Source: Bremerella sp. P1
GTDB lineage: Bacteria > Planctomycetota > Planctomycetia > Pirellulales > Pirellulaceae
Direction of reading: 5' to 3'
DNA length: 64,000 bases
Assembly (NCBI RefSeq): GCF_028748185.1
Contig: NZ_CP118164.1
Location: forward strand, 4,985,814 to 5,049,813
Each line of letters begins with the position of its first letter. The stretch's first letter is position 1. The translations under genes were made by a program, and so were the position numbers. The notes beneath the pieces were generated by a model. It was given only the letters and a program-made list of their open reading frames with translations, was not told the DNA's origin and did not search any database. Shown here piece after piece: positions 43,901 to 53,436 of the stretch.

Positions 43901-44827
43901 ATGCCTCAAAATAAAACCCGCCTGTCTCGCCGTGATCTCATCAAGTCGGCCGTTGGTACCTCCGTGGCTGGCTTGGCGATGGCCTCAACGGTCCATGCCG
44001 CTGCCCCCAATGCGGAAACCAAAATCCCGTCGGAAGATTTCAAGGCAACCGGCAAGAACATCAAGCAGTCGGTGATGGCTTGGTGTTTCAATCCGATGCC
44101 CATGGAAACCTTGGTGCCGGCTTGCGCCAACATGGGCCTCGTGGCGATGGAAGGGATCGACAAAAAATGGTACCCGTTGATGAAGGAGAACGGGTTAAAG
44201 GTGTCGCTGTGCTCGGGGCATGGCTTCAAGGATGGTCCGGTCAATCCTGACAATCACGCGATGTGTACCGAGAAGCTTAAGGGAGCGATCGATACGGCCG
44301 TGAAATGGAATTGCCCCAGCGTGATCACTTTCACGGGAATGAGTGAGAAGGGAATCGGCTTCGAGCAGGGTACCAAGAACTGCGTTGAGTTCTGGAAGTC
44401 GGTAATTCCCTACGCGGAAGAAAACAATGTTCAGCTTGTGCTTGAGCATCTCAACAGCCGAGATGATTCACACCCCATGAAGGGGCATCCAGGGTACTTC
44501 GGTGACGATGTCGATCATTGCCTGGATATGATTAAGCAGGTCGATTCGCCCAAGATGAAATTGCTGTTTGACTTCTATCACGTCCAAGTAATGAATGGCG
44601 ATGTGATTCGACGTTTTCGTCAGAGCCTACCCTACATCGGACACATTCACACTGCCGGTAATCCAGGTCGAGGTGAACTGGATGAAACGCAAGAGATGAA
44701 CTACTCGGCCATCATCAAAGCCGTTGCCGAGTCAGATTACGATGGCTACGTCGTCCAGGAATACATTCCGACCTGGGACGACAAACTGGCCTCGCTGCGG
44801 CATGGTGTCGCTTTGTGCGACGTCTAA
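43901..44827 (+). CDS. Tat-exported TIM-barrel (hydroxypyruvate-isomerase-like) protein
   Basis: The product has 308 residues from ATG 43901; frame positions back to 43829 lie inside dcd. A Tat signal is obvious: SRRDLIKSAVGTSVAGLAMAS (RR at 10-11). The mature part is an AP-endonuclease-2/xylose-isomerase-like barrel: VLEHLNSRDDSHPMKGHPGY in part, LFDFYHVQVMNG, GHIHTAGNPGRGELDE and YVVQEYIPTWDDK, with Glu/Asp/His metal ligands at the strand ends. Planctomycetes carry many such exported isomerase/epimerase-like proteins and their substrates are mostly unknown. It is 34 bp from dcd, possibly co-transcribed. Confidence 0.88.
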   Translation: MPQNKTRLSRRDLIKSAVGTSVAGLAMASTVHAAAPNAETKIPSEDFKATGKNIKQSVMAWCFNPMPMETLVPACANMGLVAMEGIDKKWYPLMKENGLKVSLCSGHGFKDGPVNPDNHAMCTEKLKGAIDTAVKWNCPSVITFTGMSEKGIGFEQGTKNCVEFWKSVIPYAEENNVQLVLEHLNSRDDSHPMKGHPGYFGDDVDHCLDMIKQVDSPKMKLLFDFYHVQVMNGDVIRRFRQSLPYIGHIHTAGNPGRGELDETQEMNYSAIIKAVAESDYDGYVVQEYIPTWDDKLASLRHGVALCDV

Positions 44828-44856
44828 AGCTCGTCATTCGACTTTGGGCTCGTGAT

Positions 44857-45699
44857 CTAACGAGCCCCGTGCTCTCGCAGGCTTTGCTGAAGTGCCCAGT
44901 AGAATGACCGCTGCTGCTCGTACTGGTCTTTCGGGATCTGATGCTGGAAATAGTCGAGATACTCGAGCATTTGCTCGGTAAATCCGGTGTACGAGTAGTT
45001 GGAATCGGCCTGAAGATTTACCCAGTTGGGATCGCCTGGCTCGGTATGGCTCACATAGCGTCCCTGGTCGTCGACCTGAATGTTGGCCAGGAGCGTTGGA
45101 AGTTTCATCTGCAGCTCGTAAAAGCTCTTTTCCATCGGGTCCATGCCGGCCGTTGTTTCATTCCAGGCATTGACGACCGCTTCAGGCGTTCGGCTATCCG
45201 GGAAGCGAATCATGTAGCCTTCGCCGACCTGGGTAAGACCATCGTAGTTCAGATCGATTTGTGCCGGCCGAGGGATCAGCAAGTTCAGTGCTGCCTCAGG
45301 CGTCAGCTCATCCACATCGATAGGATCTGCCAGGCGGTTGACGTGCTGCACCGTGGCCAATTCGTCTTCGGTGAGATGCTTCAGGAAACCCTGCGGATCG
45401 GCGTAGCCACCCTCGTTATAGGTGCGCACAAGCAGGTTGCCGTAGTCGCCGGGAAGTGCCTGGGCATCGACTTCTTCAGGGTAATTCCCGGTGTTGGCCA
45501 CTGAGAACCAATCATTCCAGTCTTGTTGGATATCTTCCGGCATCGAATTCTCTGAAGCGTATGCTTCCGCGGAAGCGTAACCGGGCCGGCCGGCAGCTGT
45601 CAGGATTTCATTGAAGAGGTTTTGTAATTGCTCGCCCGCGGCATGCTGCTTTTGCTCGCGGGTCAGCGTCGAAGATTGTTGAGTCTCGATCCGCATCAC
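44857..45699 (-). CDS. Unknown soluble protein
   Basis: The product has 280 residues (MMRIE; the second Met is equally possible), with no signal peptide, TM segment or Cys. It is acidic and rich in aromatic and Gln residues. LTREQKQHAAGEQLQNLFNEI suggests an amphipathic N-terminal helix; the ending SFYWALQQSLREHGAR is compact. LNYDGLTQVGEGYMIRFPDSRTPEAVVNAW (in part YDGLTQVGEGYMIRFPD) looks like a folded core. I recognise no family. It stands alone between convergent neighbours. Confidence 0.65.
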   Translation of the reverse strand: MMRIETQQSSTLTREQKQHAAGEQLQNLFNEILTAAGRPGYASAEAYASENSMPEDIQQDWNDWFSVANTGNYPEEVDAQALPGDYGNLLVRTYNEGGYADPQGFLKHLTEDELATVQHVNRLADPIDVDELTPEAALNLLIPRPAQIDLNYDGLTQVGEGYMIRFPDSRTPEAVVNAWNETTAGMDPMEKSFYELQMKLPTLLANIQVDDQGRYVSHTEPGDPNWVNLQADSNYSYTGFTEQMLEYLDYFQHQIPKDQYEQQRSFYWALQQSLREHGAR

Positions 45700-45829
45700 G
45701 AAGTCTCGAAGGGCCGAAGTTGTTATCTACGTACCATCTTCGGTCGCCTTCACAGCATGAATTCAGTTTGAATCCCCTCTGCAGCGGTTAACTGCTAAGC
45801 TGCGAGTTCATCGCAAACTGGCGAAGCTA

Positions 45830-46966
45830 TCACTTGCCCTGAAGGCAACCCTTGGCCGCATAGGCAGAGTCGATGGCTGTATCCACCGTGTCCGCCGTGA
45901 CGGTCATGTGCCCCATCTTTCGGCCTATGCGTGGCTCGTGCTTGCCGTACAGATGCAACTTGACATCGGGGTCGGAACAAGCGGCTGCCCAATCCGGCGT
46001 GCCGGGCTCCCAGACGTCCCCCAGCAGATTGATCATCGCAGCGGGTCTCAGTTGCCGGGTAGACCCCAATGGAAGACCGCAGATCGTGCGGACTTGCTGC
46101 TCAAACTGACAGGTAACGTGCGCATCGATCGTCAGGTGACCCGAATTATGCGGACGAGGAGCGAGTTCGTTGATGAGCAGCGTGTCACCGGGAGCAAGAA
46201 AGAACTCGACACACAGCACGCCGACCACATCGAGCTCGGTTAAAACGGCCTTGGCAATTTCCATCGCTTCGGTCGTGGCTTTCTCGGATAGTCGACCCGG
46301 CGAGACGGAGACATCCAAGATGTGGTTCACGTGGATGTTCTCGATCGGTGTGTAGCATTCGACGTGACCGTCCATGCCACGGGCTGCGACAACCGAGAAT
46401 TCTCTCTCGAAGTTTACCAACTGCTCAAGAATGGCTTCTTGCTTTAGCTCGTCTTTCCAGGCCGTATTCAATTCCTCACGATTGGCAACTTTGACTTGCC
46501 CTTTGCCGTCGTAGCCCCAAGCAGCCGTCTTCAATACGCCTGGCAGAAGTTGATCGGGGACACCTTCGAGGTCAGCAGCTTCGCGAATGGCGTGGAAGTT
46601 GGCGACCGGGAATCCGTGATCGCGTAGGAACGACTTTTCGCGAAGGCGATGCTGCGTGGTATGCAGAACGCGGCCGGCTGGTCGGACGGGCACCTTTTGG
46701 TTCACCACATCGACCGTTGCCAGGGGGACGTTTTCAAACTCGAACGTGACGACATCAACCTGCTCAGCGAAGCGAGCAACAGCGTCTAGGTCATCATAGC
46801 TGGCGGTGATCTCAACGTCGGCGACTTGGCCAGTTGGCGTATCGGTTTCCGGTGATAGAACATGAACGCGATAGCCCATGCGTCGTGCCGCGATGGCGAA
46901 CATTCGGCCGAGTTGTCCACTTCCAAGGACTCCGAGGGTTCCGCCCGGAAGAATGGTCTTTGTCAC
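45830..46966 (-). CDS. purK: N5-carboxyaminoimidazole ribonucleotide synthase
   Basis: The product is a 378-residue ATP-grasp enzyme of purine synthesis that makes N5-CAIR from AIR, ATP and bicarbonate. [18 protein letters not shown] at the N-terminus, [24 protein letters not shown] and the metal-binding [14 protein letters not shown] block match PurK. The start overlaps the purE stop by 4 bp, so purE and purK are coupled, with purE first. Confidence 0.97.
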   Translation of the reverse strand: MTKTILPGGTLGVLGSGQLGRMFAIAARRMGYRVHVLSPETDTPTGQVADVEITASYDDLDAVARFAEQVDVVTFEFENVPLATVDVVNQKVPVRPAGRVLHTTQHRLREKSFLRDHGFPVANFHAIREAADLEGVPDQLLPGVLKTAAWGYDGKGQVKVANREELNTAWKDELKQEAILEQLVNFEREFSVVAARGMDGHVECYTPIENIHVNHILDVSVSPGRLSEKATTEAMEIAKAVLTELDVVGVLCVEFFLAPGDTLLINELAPRPHNSGHLTIDAHVTCQFEQQVRTICGLPLGSTRQLRPAAMINLLGDVWEPGTPDWAAACSDPDVKLHLYGKHEPRIGRKMGHMTVTADTVDTAIDSAYAAKGCLQGK

Positions 46967-47457
46967 AGCTGGGAATCCTCTAGAACTTTCTGCGTTTGTT
47001 CTTCCTGGAACTTGGCGAGCCGCTCTTGGAGATCGGTATCGGTGGTTGCCAGAATTCTTACTGCCAGGAGGCCAGCGTTTTTAGCACCTGCATCTCCGAT
47101 CGCAAGCGTGCCGACAGGAATTCCGCCAGGCATCTGTACGATCGAAAGCAGTGAATCGAGGCCATTGAGAGCTCGGCTTTTGACGGGCACGCCCAAAACC
47201 GGAAGTGTCGTCTGCGAGGCGACCATGCCAGGCAGGTGAGCTGCCCCGCCGGCCCCGGCAATGATGATTTTGATTCCACGACTTTGTGCCGTCGTGGCAT
47301 ATTCATTCATCCAGGCTGGGGTTCGATGCGCAGAGACAACCCGCTTCTCGTACGGGACCTCAAACGATTCCAAAATCTCACAGGCATTCCGCATGGTTTC
47401 CCAATCGGACTTGCTGCCCATGATCACGCCAACCAGCGGCTGGTTTGCTTGGGACAT
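46963..47457 (-). CDS. purE: N5-carboxyaminoimidazole ribonucleotide mutase
   Basis: The product has 164 residues from ATG 47457; GGAGAG lies 8 nt upstream, preferred over GTG 47466. It moves the carboxylate from N5 to C4 of [16 protein letters not shown] (12-22) and the catalytic SAHRTP (42-47, His44) are the class I PurE signatures; [13 protein letters not shown] follows. It is the first gene of purEK and its 5' region carries a 9-bp hairpin. Confidence 0.97.
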   Translation of the reverse strand: MSQANQPLVGVIMGSKSDWETMRNACEILESFEVPYEKRVVSAHRTPAWMNEYATTAQSRGIKIIIAGAGGAAHLPGMVASQTTLPVLGVPVKSRALNGLDSLLSIVQMPGGIPVGTLAIGDAGAKNAGLLAVRILATTDTDLQERLAKFQEEQTQKVLEDSQL

Positions 47458-47486
47458 TCCTGGCACTCTCCATCGTCAGTTTCGGC

Positions 47487-47515
47487 GGAGCATCGACGAA
47501 ACGCCGCGATGCTCC
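47487..47515 (-). promoter_or_regulatory. Hairpin in the purEK leader
   Basis: GGAGCATCG (47487-47495) and CGATGCTCC (47507-47515) form a perfect 9-bp stem with an 11-nt loop, 30 nt before the purE start. No T-tract follows, so it is not a terminator. It may be an operator-like or RNA regulatory element; I see no purine-riboswitch core. Confidence 0.4.
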
Positions 47516-47653
47516 AAAGGTCAAATGTTAACCCGAAACGCAACTTCTCGCACCGGGATAGAGTGCACCAAACGGGCAATTTTCCCCACTGCATGCGGCA
47601 TTTTTCGGAAAAGAGGCAAAGATTACTGGTCGCTGATTTAAAGTTCCGCGCGT

Positions 47654-47690
47654 AAAAAAGCAGCGAAGACCCGGGGGAGGTCTTCACTGC
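47654..47690 (-). terminator. Terminator of the quinone-oxidoreductase gene
   Basis: GCAGCGAAGACC (47660-47671) pairs with GGTCTTCACTGC (47679-47690) with a single mismatch, followed on the minus strand by TTTTTT. It lies 25 bp after the stop at 47715. Confidence 0.8.
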
Positions 47691-47714
47691 TACGGGGGGA
47701 GAGAATCGAGTGGT

Positions 47715-48740
47715 TTACTGTTCGGGTTGTGACTTCTCGTCCGGCATCTCATTTGAGACATGCAACACAATCTTGCCTACGACGTGCCCTCCTTCGCTCT
47801 TGCGGTGTGCCGCGGCGACTTCGTTGAGTGGGAAGACGGTATCCAAGACCGTTCGCAACTTACCCTCGTTAGCTAAAGCTGTCAGCGACTTTAGGATGTC
47901 TCCATCAGGTCGAGCCAGCACAACATGGCATGATTGCTTTTGAAATCTCGAAATCATTGACATGCCCACGCTTTCCACCGATGGCAGCGTTGCGATGTAG
48001 TGGCCCTGCGGTTTCAAGATTCGCCGGCATTCGTGGAATGAAGATTTGCTAACCGCGTCGAACACGATGTCAAACGTCCTCCCGACGCGAGTGAACTGAG
48101 TGGCGTGGTAGTCGATGGTGTCATCCGCGCCTAATTCTCGAACCAACTGGTGGTTGTCCAGGCTGCAAACAGCGGTCACGTTAGCCCCGAGGGCCTTCGC
48201 GATCTGAACGGCGTAAGTACCGACTCCGCCTGAGGCGCCATTAATGAGCACATCGTCGCCAGCGTGAAGTTGTCCGAGCTTGACCAATGCTTTCCAAGCC
48301 GTAGTTGCGGCTAGCGGGATGGCAGCGGCCTCCTCAAACGAACACCCCCCAGGCTTCGCGACGATCACTTTCGAATCGACGGCAATATACTCGGCATAGC
48401 CGCCACCGAGAGCTTGATCGGAGAACGCCATCACTTGATCACCAACGTTCCAACCCTGCTGCTTGGCACTGTAGCCGACTTCAGCTATTTCACCGGCAAC
48501 GTCAAAGCCTAGCGTCGCTGGCAGTTGTGCAGGGATGATCCACTTGAGCATCCCCTGGCGAATCTTCCAGTCGATCGGATTCACGCTGGCAGCCTGCACG
48601 CGGATGAGAACCTGGTCGGCTGTAATCTTCGGCCAAGGAATACTCTCGATCTTGAGATTCTCTTCGTCGCCGTACTGCTCAAGGACGACAGCCTGCATCA
48701 AGTTGGTGTGAACTTCAGGGTCTGCTTCTGCGGTTGCCAC
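47715..48740 (-). CDS. NADP-dependent quinone-oxidoreductase-like protein
   Basis: The product has 341 residues from GTG 48740, preceded by AAGGAG at 8 nt; the frame to 48779 lacks such a site. It is a medium-chain dehydrogenase without zinc ligands (zeta-crystallin type): VQAASVNPIDWKIRQGML, LGFDVAGEIAEVG, and the NADPH site INGASGGVGTYAVQIAKALGA (in part GASGGVGTYAVQ). Members reduce quinones or enals with NADPH. It stands alone with its own terminator. Confidence 0.9.
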   Translation of the reverse strand: MATAEADPEVHTNLMQAVVLEQYGDEENLKIESIPWPKITADQVLIRVQAASVNPIDWKIRQGMLKWIIPAQLPATLGFDVAGEIAEVGYSAKQQGWNVGDQVMAFSDQALGGGYAEYIAVDSKVIVAKPGGCSFEEAAAIPLAATTAWKALVKLGQLHAGDDVLINGASGGVGTYAVQIAKALGANVTAVCSLDNHQLVRELGADDTIDYHATQFTRVGRTFDIVFDAVSKSSFHECRRILKPQGHYIATLPSVESVGMSMISRFQKQSCHVVLARPDGDILKSLTALANEGKLRTVLDTVFPLNEVAAAHRKSEGGHVVGKIVLHVSNEMPDEKSQPEQ

Positions 48741-48791
48741 GTCAATACTCCTTACTCGATATGATCTGCCTCGGAACACGCTTAACGAAAT

Positions 48792-49247
48792 CTACGTGAT
48801 CGTCGAGTTGTAACTGGGGGGATCACTCGCCGGGAACGTTTCTTCCAGGGCTTCCTGAACCTCGTTATCTCGGTGTGCTGGGGTAGAACTCCTAAGCGTG
48901 TTATCGCTATTCGGGCCGGTTTTAGCAGTCAACGATGTCACCAAGACCGCACTATCAAACTTGGCTTCGAGCCGAAATGGACAACCGGCGGGAACATGCA
49001 ATAGTTGATTCGGTTCAAGGACGTAGTGATGTTCATGAACCTTCGCGTCGAGTTTTCCGGCAACGCAGAAGATCAGCACCTCACCGGCAGACGCGTGCGT
49101 GCCCAGATGCTCGGACTCTTTGAGCGGGAGATACCTAGCTTCCGCTTTCACTTGGGCGAGGGCGTCCGACGGTAGGTTAATCACCGGGGTTATCTCGCCG
49201 AGACGTGGTAAGTCAGCAATGGCAAAGTTGGTAGATGAAGTAGACAT
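48792..49247 (-). CDS. Cupin-domain protein with FPASDPP tail
   Basis: The product has 151 residues from ATG 49247, which follows TAAGGAG at 8 nt; longer frames lack support. The cupin (about 25-105) includes YLPLKESEHLGTHASAGEVLIFCVAGKL in part (LGTHASAGE) and the HHYVLEPNQLLHVPAG region with candidate metal-binding His/Glu. After residue 115 comes a short acidic tail, VQEALEETFPASDPPSYN, a motif that recurs at the ends of unrelated bacterial proteins. The gene follows the oxidoreductase by 51 bp (upstream side), so the two may be co-transcribed. No substrate is known. Confidence 0.8.
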   Translation of the reverse strand: MSTSSTNFAIADLPRLGEITPVINLPSDALAQVKAEARYLPLKESEHLGTHASAGEVLIFCVAGKLDAKVHEHHYVLEPNQLLHVPAGCPFRLEAKFDSAVLVTSLTAKTGPNSDNTLRSSTPAHRDNEVQEALEETFPASDPPSYNSTIT

Positions 49248-49546
49248 GGCTAACTCCTTACGTGAGTGCAATCTAAGCACGAGGGTGCACATTGCATACC
49301 AATGCCAGATTGGCCGCCTAGCGAAGGCAAGGGAGAGAGCAAGAGTAATGGCCAAGAAGTCGAATTACGGATGGCCCGGTATTTGCCACTATTGTTTAAG
49401 CGACGTTTTATCGTAGCTCCGAACGGACGCCGTCGTTCGTACTGTTGACTCGACCACAGTCGGGGCTGGTCCATCTTCGACCATCTTGGATCGATGGTGA
49501 CCAGGAGTCTGCGCGAGTCTGGCAACTAGTAGGCAGTCACTAGTTG

Positions 49547-52500
49547 TTAAGAATCTGGCCTTCCAAAGCCCCCGCCCCCGGGTGTCTTCACGATCAGAAT
49601 GTCTCCCGCGTCTACCGAAAAGCTGGCCGTATTAGGCAGGCGTGTTTCTGGGGCGTTAACGCGATGAAGCAGGTTTTCGCCACATTGCCCTGGCTGCCCA
49701 CCGTTGAGTCCGTAGGGAGCATAGGGGCCGCGACGCTGCGTGAGAAGCGAAACGTCGAGCGGTCGCAAGAACTCAATTTCACGAATGATTCCATCACCAC
49801 CTCGATGGTGTCCCGGTCCGCCTGATCCTTGCCGTATGGCAAAGCGTCGGATTCTCGCTGGAAAGCGAAGCTCGAAAACTTCGGCGTCTGTAAGCCGAGT
49901 GTTGGTCATATGCGTATGAACGGCAGAGGCACCAGGGGCGTTTCTCGTCGCTCCGGCTCCCCCGCAGATCGTCTCATAGTAACCGAACGTCGCGTCGCCG
50001 AAGGTCAAGTTGTTCATCGTTCCTTGGCTGGCCGCCGCCATGCCGAGGGCACCCAAAAGAACATCAACCACACGCTGCGATGTCTCGACGTTGCCGCCTG
50101 CTACTGCCGCACACTTCGCTGGACTTTCCTTCTTGGGCGGGTTGAGAAAACACTCAGGAAGGATGATGTCTACAGGCTCAAGTACGCCTTGGTTTAGGGG
50201 GATATCTTCGTTGAGTAAGCACCGCAAGCAGTACATTACCGCTGCCGTTACAATCGCTCGGTTCGCGTTCAGATTACCGGGCAGGACGGGACCGGTGCCC
50301 GTGAAGTCGATGGTCGCGGTTTCTCCCTGCAGGTCGATCGCCACGCACAAAGGAGAACCATCGTCCAAGTGGTCGGCAAACTCGTATCGCCCTGGTGGAA
50401 TTTTCGCGAGTGCGGCACGCGTCTTTCGTGATGCGGCTGCCTGAATATGTTTCGCGTAGGCTACCACTGTTTCCAAGGTGTACTGCTGTGTCATTCGCTT
50501 CAGGTCTTCGATGCCGTGATGATTTGCTGCGATTTGAGCGGCAATGTCAGCCAGGTTGTCGGAAACCTTGCGAGAGGGAAAAGGTGCCTCGGTGAGGATC
50601 CGTTCGAATTCTTCCCAGCGTGGAGTGCCCGCTTCGATCAGACGGAAGTTTTCGATCAAGACGCCTTCTTCTGCCAGGTTCTTTGATCCGGAGGGCATTG
50701 AACCAGCTGCTATGCCTCCGATCTCGGCATGGTGTGCCCGACTGGCGGCGAAGAAGGTTGGCTGGTTATCCGATTCATGCACGAACATCGGAGAAATCAC
50801 GGTCACATCCGGCAAATGGGAACCGCCATGGTACGGATCGTTAGTAACGAAAACGTCTCCGCTCTTCATGTTCGGGTGCTGTTCAATCGTCGCTTTGACG
50901 GTCTCAGCCATCGCACCTAAGTGAACTGGTATATGGGGAGCATTCGCAATCAAGTCGCCTGACGAAGTAAACAACGCACAGCTAAAGTCGAGACGTTCCT
51001 TGACATTCACGCTGACCGACGTGTTCTGTAGGGCAACACCCATTTGTTCGGCAATCGCCGCGAACTGTTTGTTAAGGATCTCCAGCAGAACGGGATCGGG
51101 ACTATCAAGAGAAGTCAACGAATCTTGAAGGTCGTGCGTGCTTTGATCCGCAGTCCGCCCTGCCAGTAATTCACCTCCACTCAAAATTTCTGCTTTCCAG
51201 CCTGGGTCGATGACTGTCGTGGCTAGCGACTCCGCGATGAGAGCAGGACCAACAATCCTTGCCCCCGGCTTTAGCTGGTCGCGGTCGTATACCTTGGTGT
51301 CGATCTGCTTGCCCTGAAAGACGAGAGGAACGGTTTGGACTACCGCAGGTTCGTAGGGGGGTTGAGATTCGCTGAGAACAGATTCGGTTGTGCCTTGGCT
51401 AATGGCCTCTACCCGAGTGGCGACAACTTCGATCGGATGTTCCTTGCGCTCGTAACCATAACGGCGACGATGCTCCTCGTGATAACGCTGTCCCAAAGAA
51501 GCAAGGGGCTCCGCTTCGATCGTTAGCGAGGCCTCGAGACCGCGATACCGGAGTTCGATCTGCTTTTGGTAGATAATCGAATTCTGCTCGACGTCTTCTT
51601 CATTCAACTCGGCAGTGGCAGTTTGTTTCAATGCTTCGAGCGACGACGGCAGTTCCGGTAAAGCTTCGTCCAAAGCCAGGTAAAAAGGCTGGGTGGCAAA
51701 CCGAGATGTGTCAGCCGCACCAATTCCAACTGCGCTGAGGATGCCTGCACTGGGATGAAACAGGAGTTGCCGTGCGCCGAGGATTTCTGCGACGGCACAT
51801 GCATGCTGGCCGGCGGCCCCGCCAAACGGAACGAGTAAATACGATCGCGGGTCGTAGCCTTTGGCGACCGAGATCGTACGGATCGCTTCGGCGATGTTGG
51901 CATTGGCAATCTGGAGGAAACCAGCGGCTAGCTCTAACGGTGTTCGCTTTTGCCCGGTTGCCACTTCGACTTGCTCGCAGACTTCGGATAATCGCCGATC
52001 GACCGCTTCAGCATCGAGCGGGAAGGGAAGCCGAGCCGCTTTCAATTTTCCGAGGGCAAAGTTGATATCGGTAACCGTTAGGGGACCACCTCTGCCATAG
52101 CAAGCGGGGCCGGGATCTGCCCCGGCACTCGCTGGGCCTACCACCAGTTTCACTCCATCGAACGCGCAGATCGAGCCACCACCCGCGGCAACGGTTTCAA
52201 TGGCCATCATCGGTGCCACGATCCGTACGCCTGCCTTTTCGGTTTCAAACTGGCGTTCGTAAATCCCATCGAATCGAGAGACGTCGGTGCTGGTGCCTCC
52301 CATGTCGAAGCCGATTGCTTTGTTGAATCCGGCCAACTTCGCGGCAGCGGCAAAGCCGACTACGCCACCGGCAGGCCCGGAAAGGATGCTGTCTTTGCCT
52401 GAGAACGACTCCGCGGCCACTAAGCTTCCAGCCGAAGTGAGCAGGCGAAGTTGGCTGCCGGTGCCGAGCTTCGACTGAATCTTGTGGACGTAGTCTCTTA

Positions 52501-53365
52501 GGATCGGATTGAGATAAGCGTCCACAACGGTGGTGTCACCACGGGAAACAATTTTGATCAGCGGAGCCACGGAGTGCGAAACACTGACATCGGTAAACCC
52601 GACTTCGCTGGCAATTGTTCGTGCGGCGATTTCGTGTTTCGGTTCACGGTAAGCATGCAGGAAGCAAATCGCTACGCTACGAACGCCGGATGCGTATAAG
52701 TTGCTCAATTTGTCTTTCAGATCGACTTCATCAAGCGGCGTGAGCGTGTTGCCGTGGGCATCGAGTCGTTCCCGAGTTTCGATAACCTGAGATACAAGCG
52801 AAGTTGGCTTCTTGATGTCCAAATTGAATAGTTGTGGACGGCTTTGCGAACCGATCTCCAGAATGTCAGCGAAGCCCTCGGTGATGATCAAGCCAACGTC
52901 TGCTCCGGTTCGCGTCAGCAAGGCATTCGTTCCGCGAGTTGTCCCTAGGCGTACGTTCACTGAGGGAATGGGATCGCTGAGCGAGAGTCCGAGTAAATAT
53001 CGGATCGATAGCAAAGGTGCTTCTTCGTGTCCCGTCAACTGATAGACGCTTCCCGATTGTGGCACCTTGTCGAGCTGGGCTGCGAGCGTCAGCTGACCAC
53101 TGGCATGGTCAAAGCCGGTGACCATCTGGGACTCGATTCGCTCGCCGTGGTGGTCGAACAACTCAAGTTGGTAGCCCTGCCAGACGTTGGGAGGGTCGTT
53201 GCATCGAATCGGGTCGATGATTACTTGTTGAGTGCTTCCCGGGCCTACGGTTCCTTGGGTCGTGCCAGAACTAAGAACCTTTTTTCGGCGGGTTGACTTA
53301 CCTGGCAGGTGAAGCAGGCAATCTGTGAATGTTCCCCCGACATCAATCCAGAACTCAGGTCGCAT
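49547..53365 (-). CDS. 5-oxoprolinase, single-chain HyuA-HyuB type
   Basis: The product has 1272 residues: HyuA-like ATPase half (1-700, FWIDVGGTFTDCLLHLPG, IGFDMGGTSTDVSRFDG) and HyuB-like half (about 755-1265, PHIPVHLGAMAETVKATI in part, VFVTNDPYHGGSHLPDVT, GGGGFGRPDS). It hydrolyses 5-oxoproline to glutamate with ATP, or a hydantoin in related enzymes. Two-subunit forms are split into two genes elsewhere; here one chain, as in eukaryotic OPLAH. It lies 71 bp after the acyltransferase gene on the same strand, so it might be transcribed with the lipid cluster, but the role is not obviously linked. Confidence 0.92.
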   Translation of the reverse strand: MRPEFWIDVGGTFTDCLLHLPGKSTRRKKVLSSGTTQGTVGPGSTQQVIIDPIRCNDPPNVWQGYQLELFDHHGERIESQMVTGFDHASGQLTLAAQLDKVPQSGSVYQLTGHEEAPLLSIRYLLGLSLSDPIPSVNVRLGTTRGTNALLTRTGADVGLIITEGFADILEIGSQSRPQLFNLDIKKPTSLVSQVIETRERLDAHGNTLTPLDEVDLKDKLSNLYASGVRSVAICFLHAYREPKHEIAARTIASEVGFTDVSVSHSVAPLIKIVSRGDTTVVDAYLNPILRDYVHKIQSKLGTGSQLRLLTSAGSLVAAESFSGKDSILSGPAGGVVGFAAAAKLAGFNKAIGFDMGGTSTDVSRFDGIYERQFETEKAGVRIVAPMMAIETVAAGGGSICAFDGVKLVVGPASAGADPGPACYGRGGPLTVTDINFALGKLKAARLPFPLDAEAVDRRLSEVCEQVEVATGQKRTPLELAAGFLQIANANIAEAIRTISVAKGYDPRSYLLVPFGGAAGQHACAVAEILGARQLLFHPSAGILSAVGIGAADTSRFATQPFYLALDEALPELPSSLEALKQTATAELNEEDVEQNSIIYQKQIELRYRGLEASLTIEAEPLASLGQRYHEEHRRRYGYERKEHPIEVVATRVEAISQGTTESVLSESQPPYEPAVVQTVPLVFQGKQIDTKVYDRDQLKPGARIVGPALIAESLATTVIDPGWKAEILSGGELLAGRTADQSTHDLQDSLTSLDSPDPVLLEILNKQFAAIAEQMGVALQNTSVSVNVKERLDFSCALFTSSGDLIANAPHIPVHLGAMAETVKATIEQHPNMKSGDVFVTNDPYHGGSHLPDVTVISPMFVHESDNQPTFFAASRAHHAEIGGIAAGSMPSGSKNLAEEGVLIENFRLIEAGTPRWEEFERILTEAPFPSRKVSDNLADIAAQIAANHHGIEDLKRMTQQYTLETVVAYAKHIQAAASRKTRAALAKIPPGRYEFADHLDDGSPLCVAIDLQGETATIDFTGTGPVLPGNLNANRAIVTAAVMYCLRCLLNEDIPLNQGVLEPVDIILPECFLNPPKKESPAKCAAVAGGNVETSQRVVDVLLGALGMAAASQGTMNNLTFGDATFGYYETICGGAGATRNAPGASAVHTHMTNTRLTDAEVFELRFPARIRRFAIRQGSGGPGHHRGGDGIIREIEFLRPLDVSLLTQRRGPYAPYGLNGGQPGQCGENLLHRVNAPETRLPNTASFSVDAGDILIVKTPGGGGFGRPDS

Positions 53366-53436
53366 TTATCCGTCGCAATTGGCTTTGAGAATCAACAAGT
53401 TTCCACCGAAACTCTTATGATAGGCCAAAGTAATGC

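Noticed and set aside
44846-44867. Hairpin GGGCTCGT/ACGAGCCC at the convergent TIM-barrel and unknown-protein ends
   Set aside because: An 8-bp stem but no T-tract on either strand, so not called a terminator.
49523-49546. Inverted repeat CAACTAGT/ACTAGTTG just after the oxoprolinase stop
   Set aside because: Good 8-bp stem but no T-tract; could be chance or a weak terminator.
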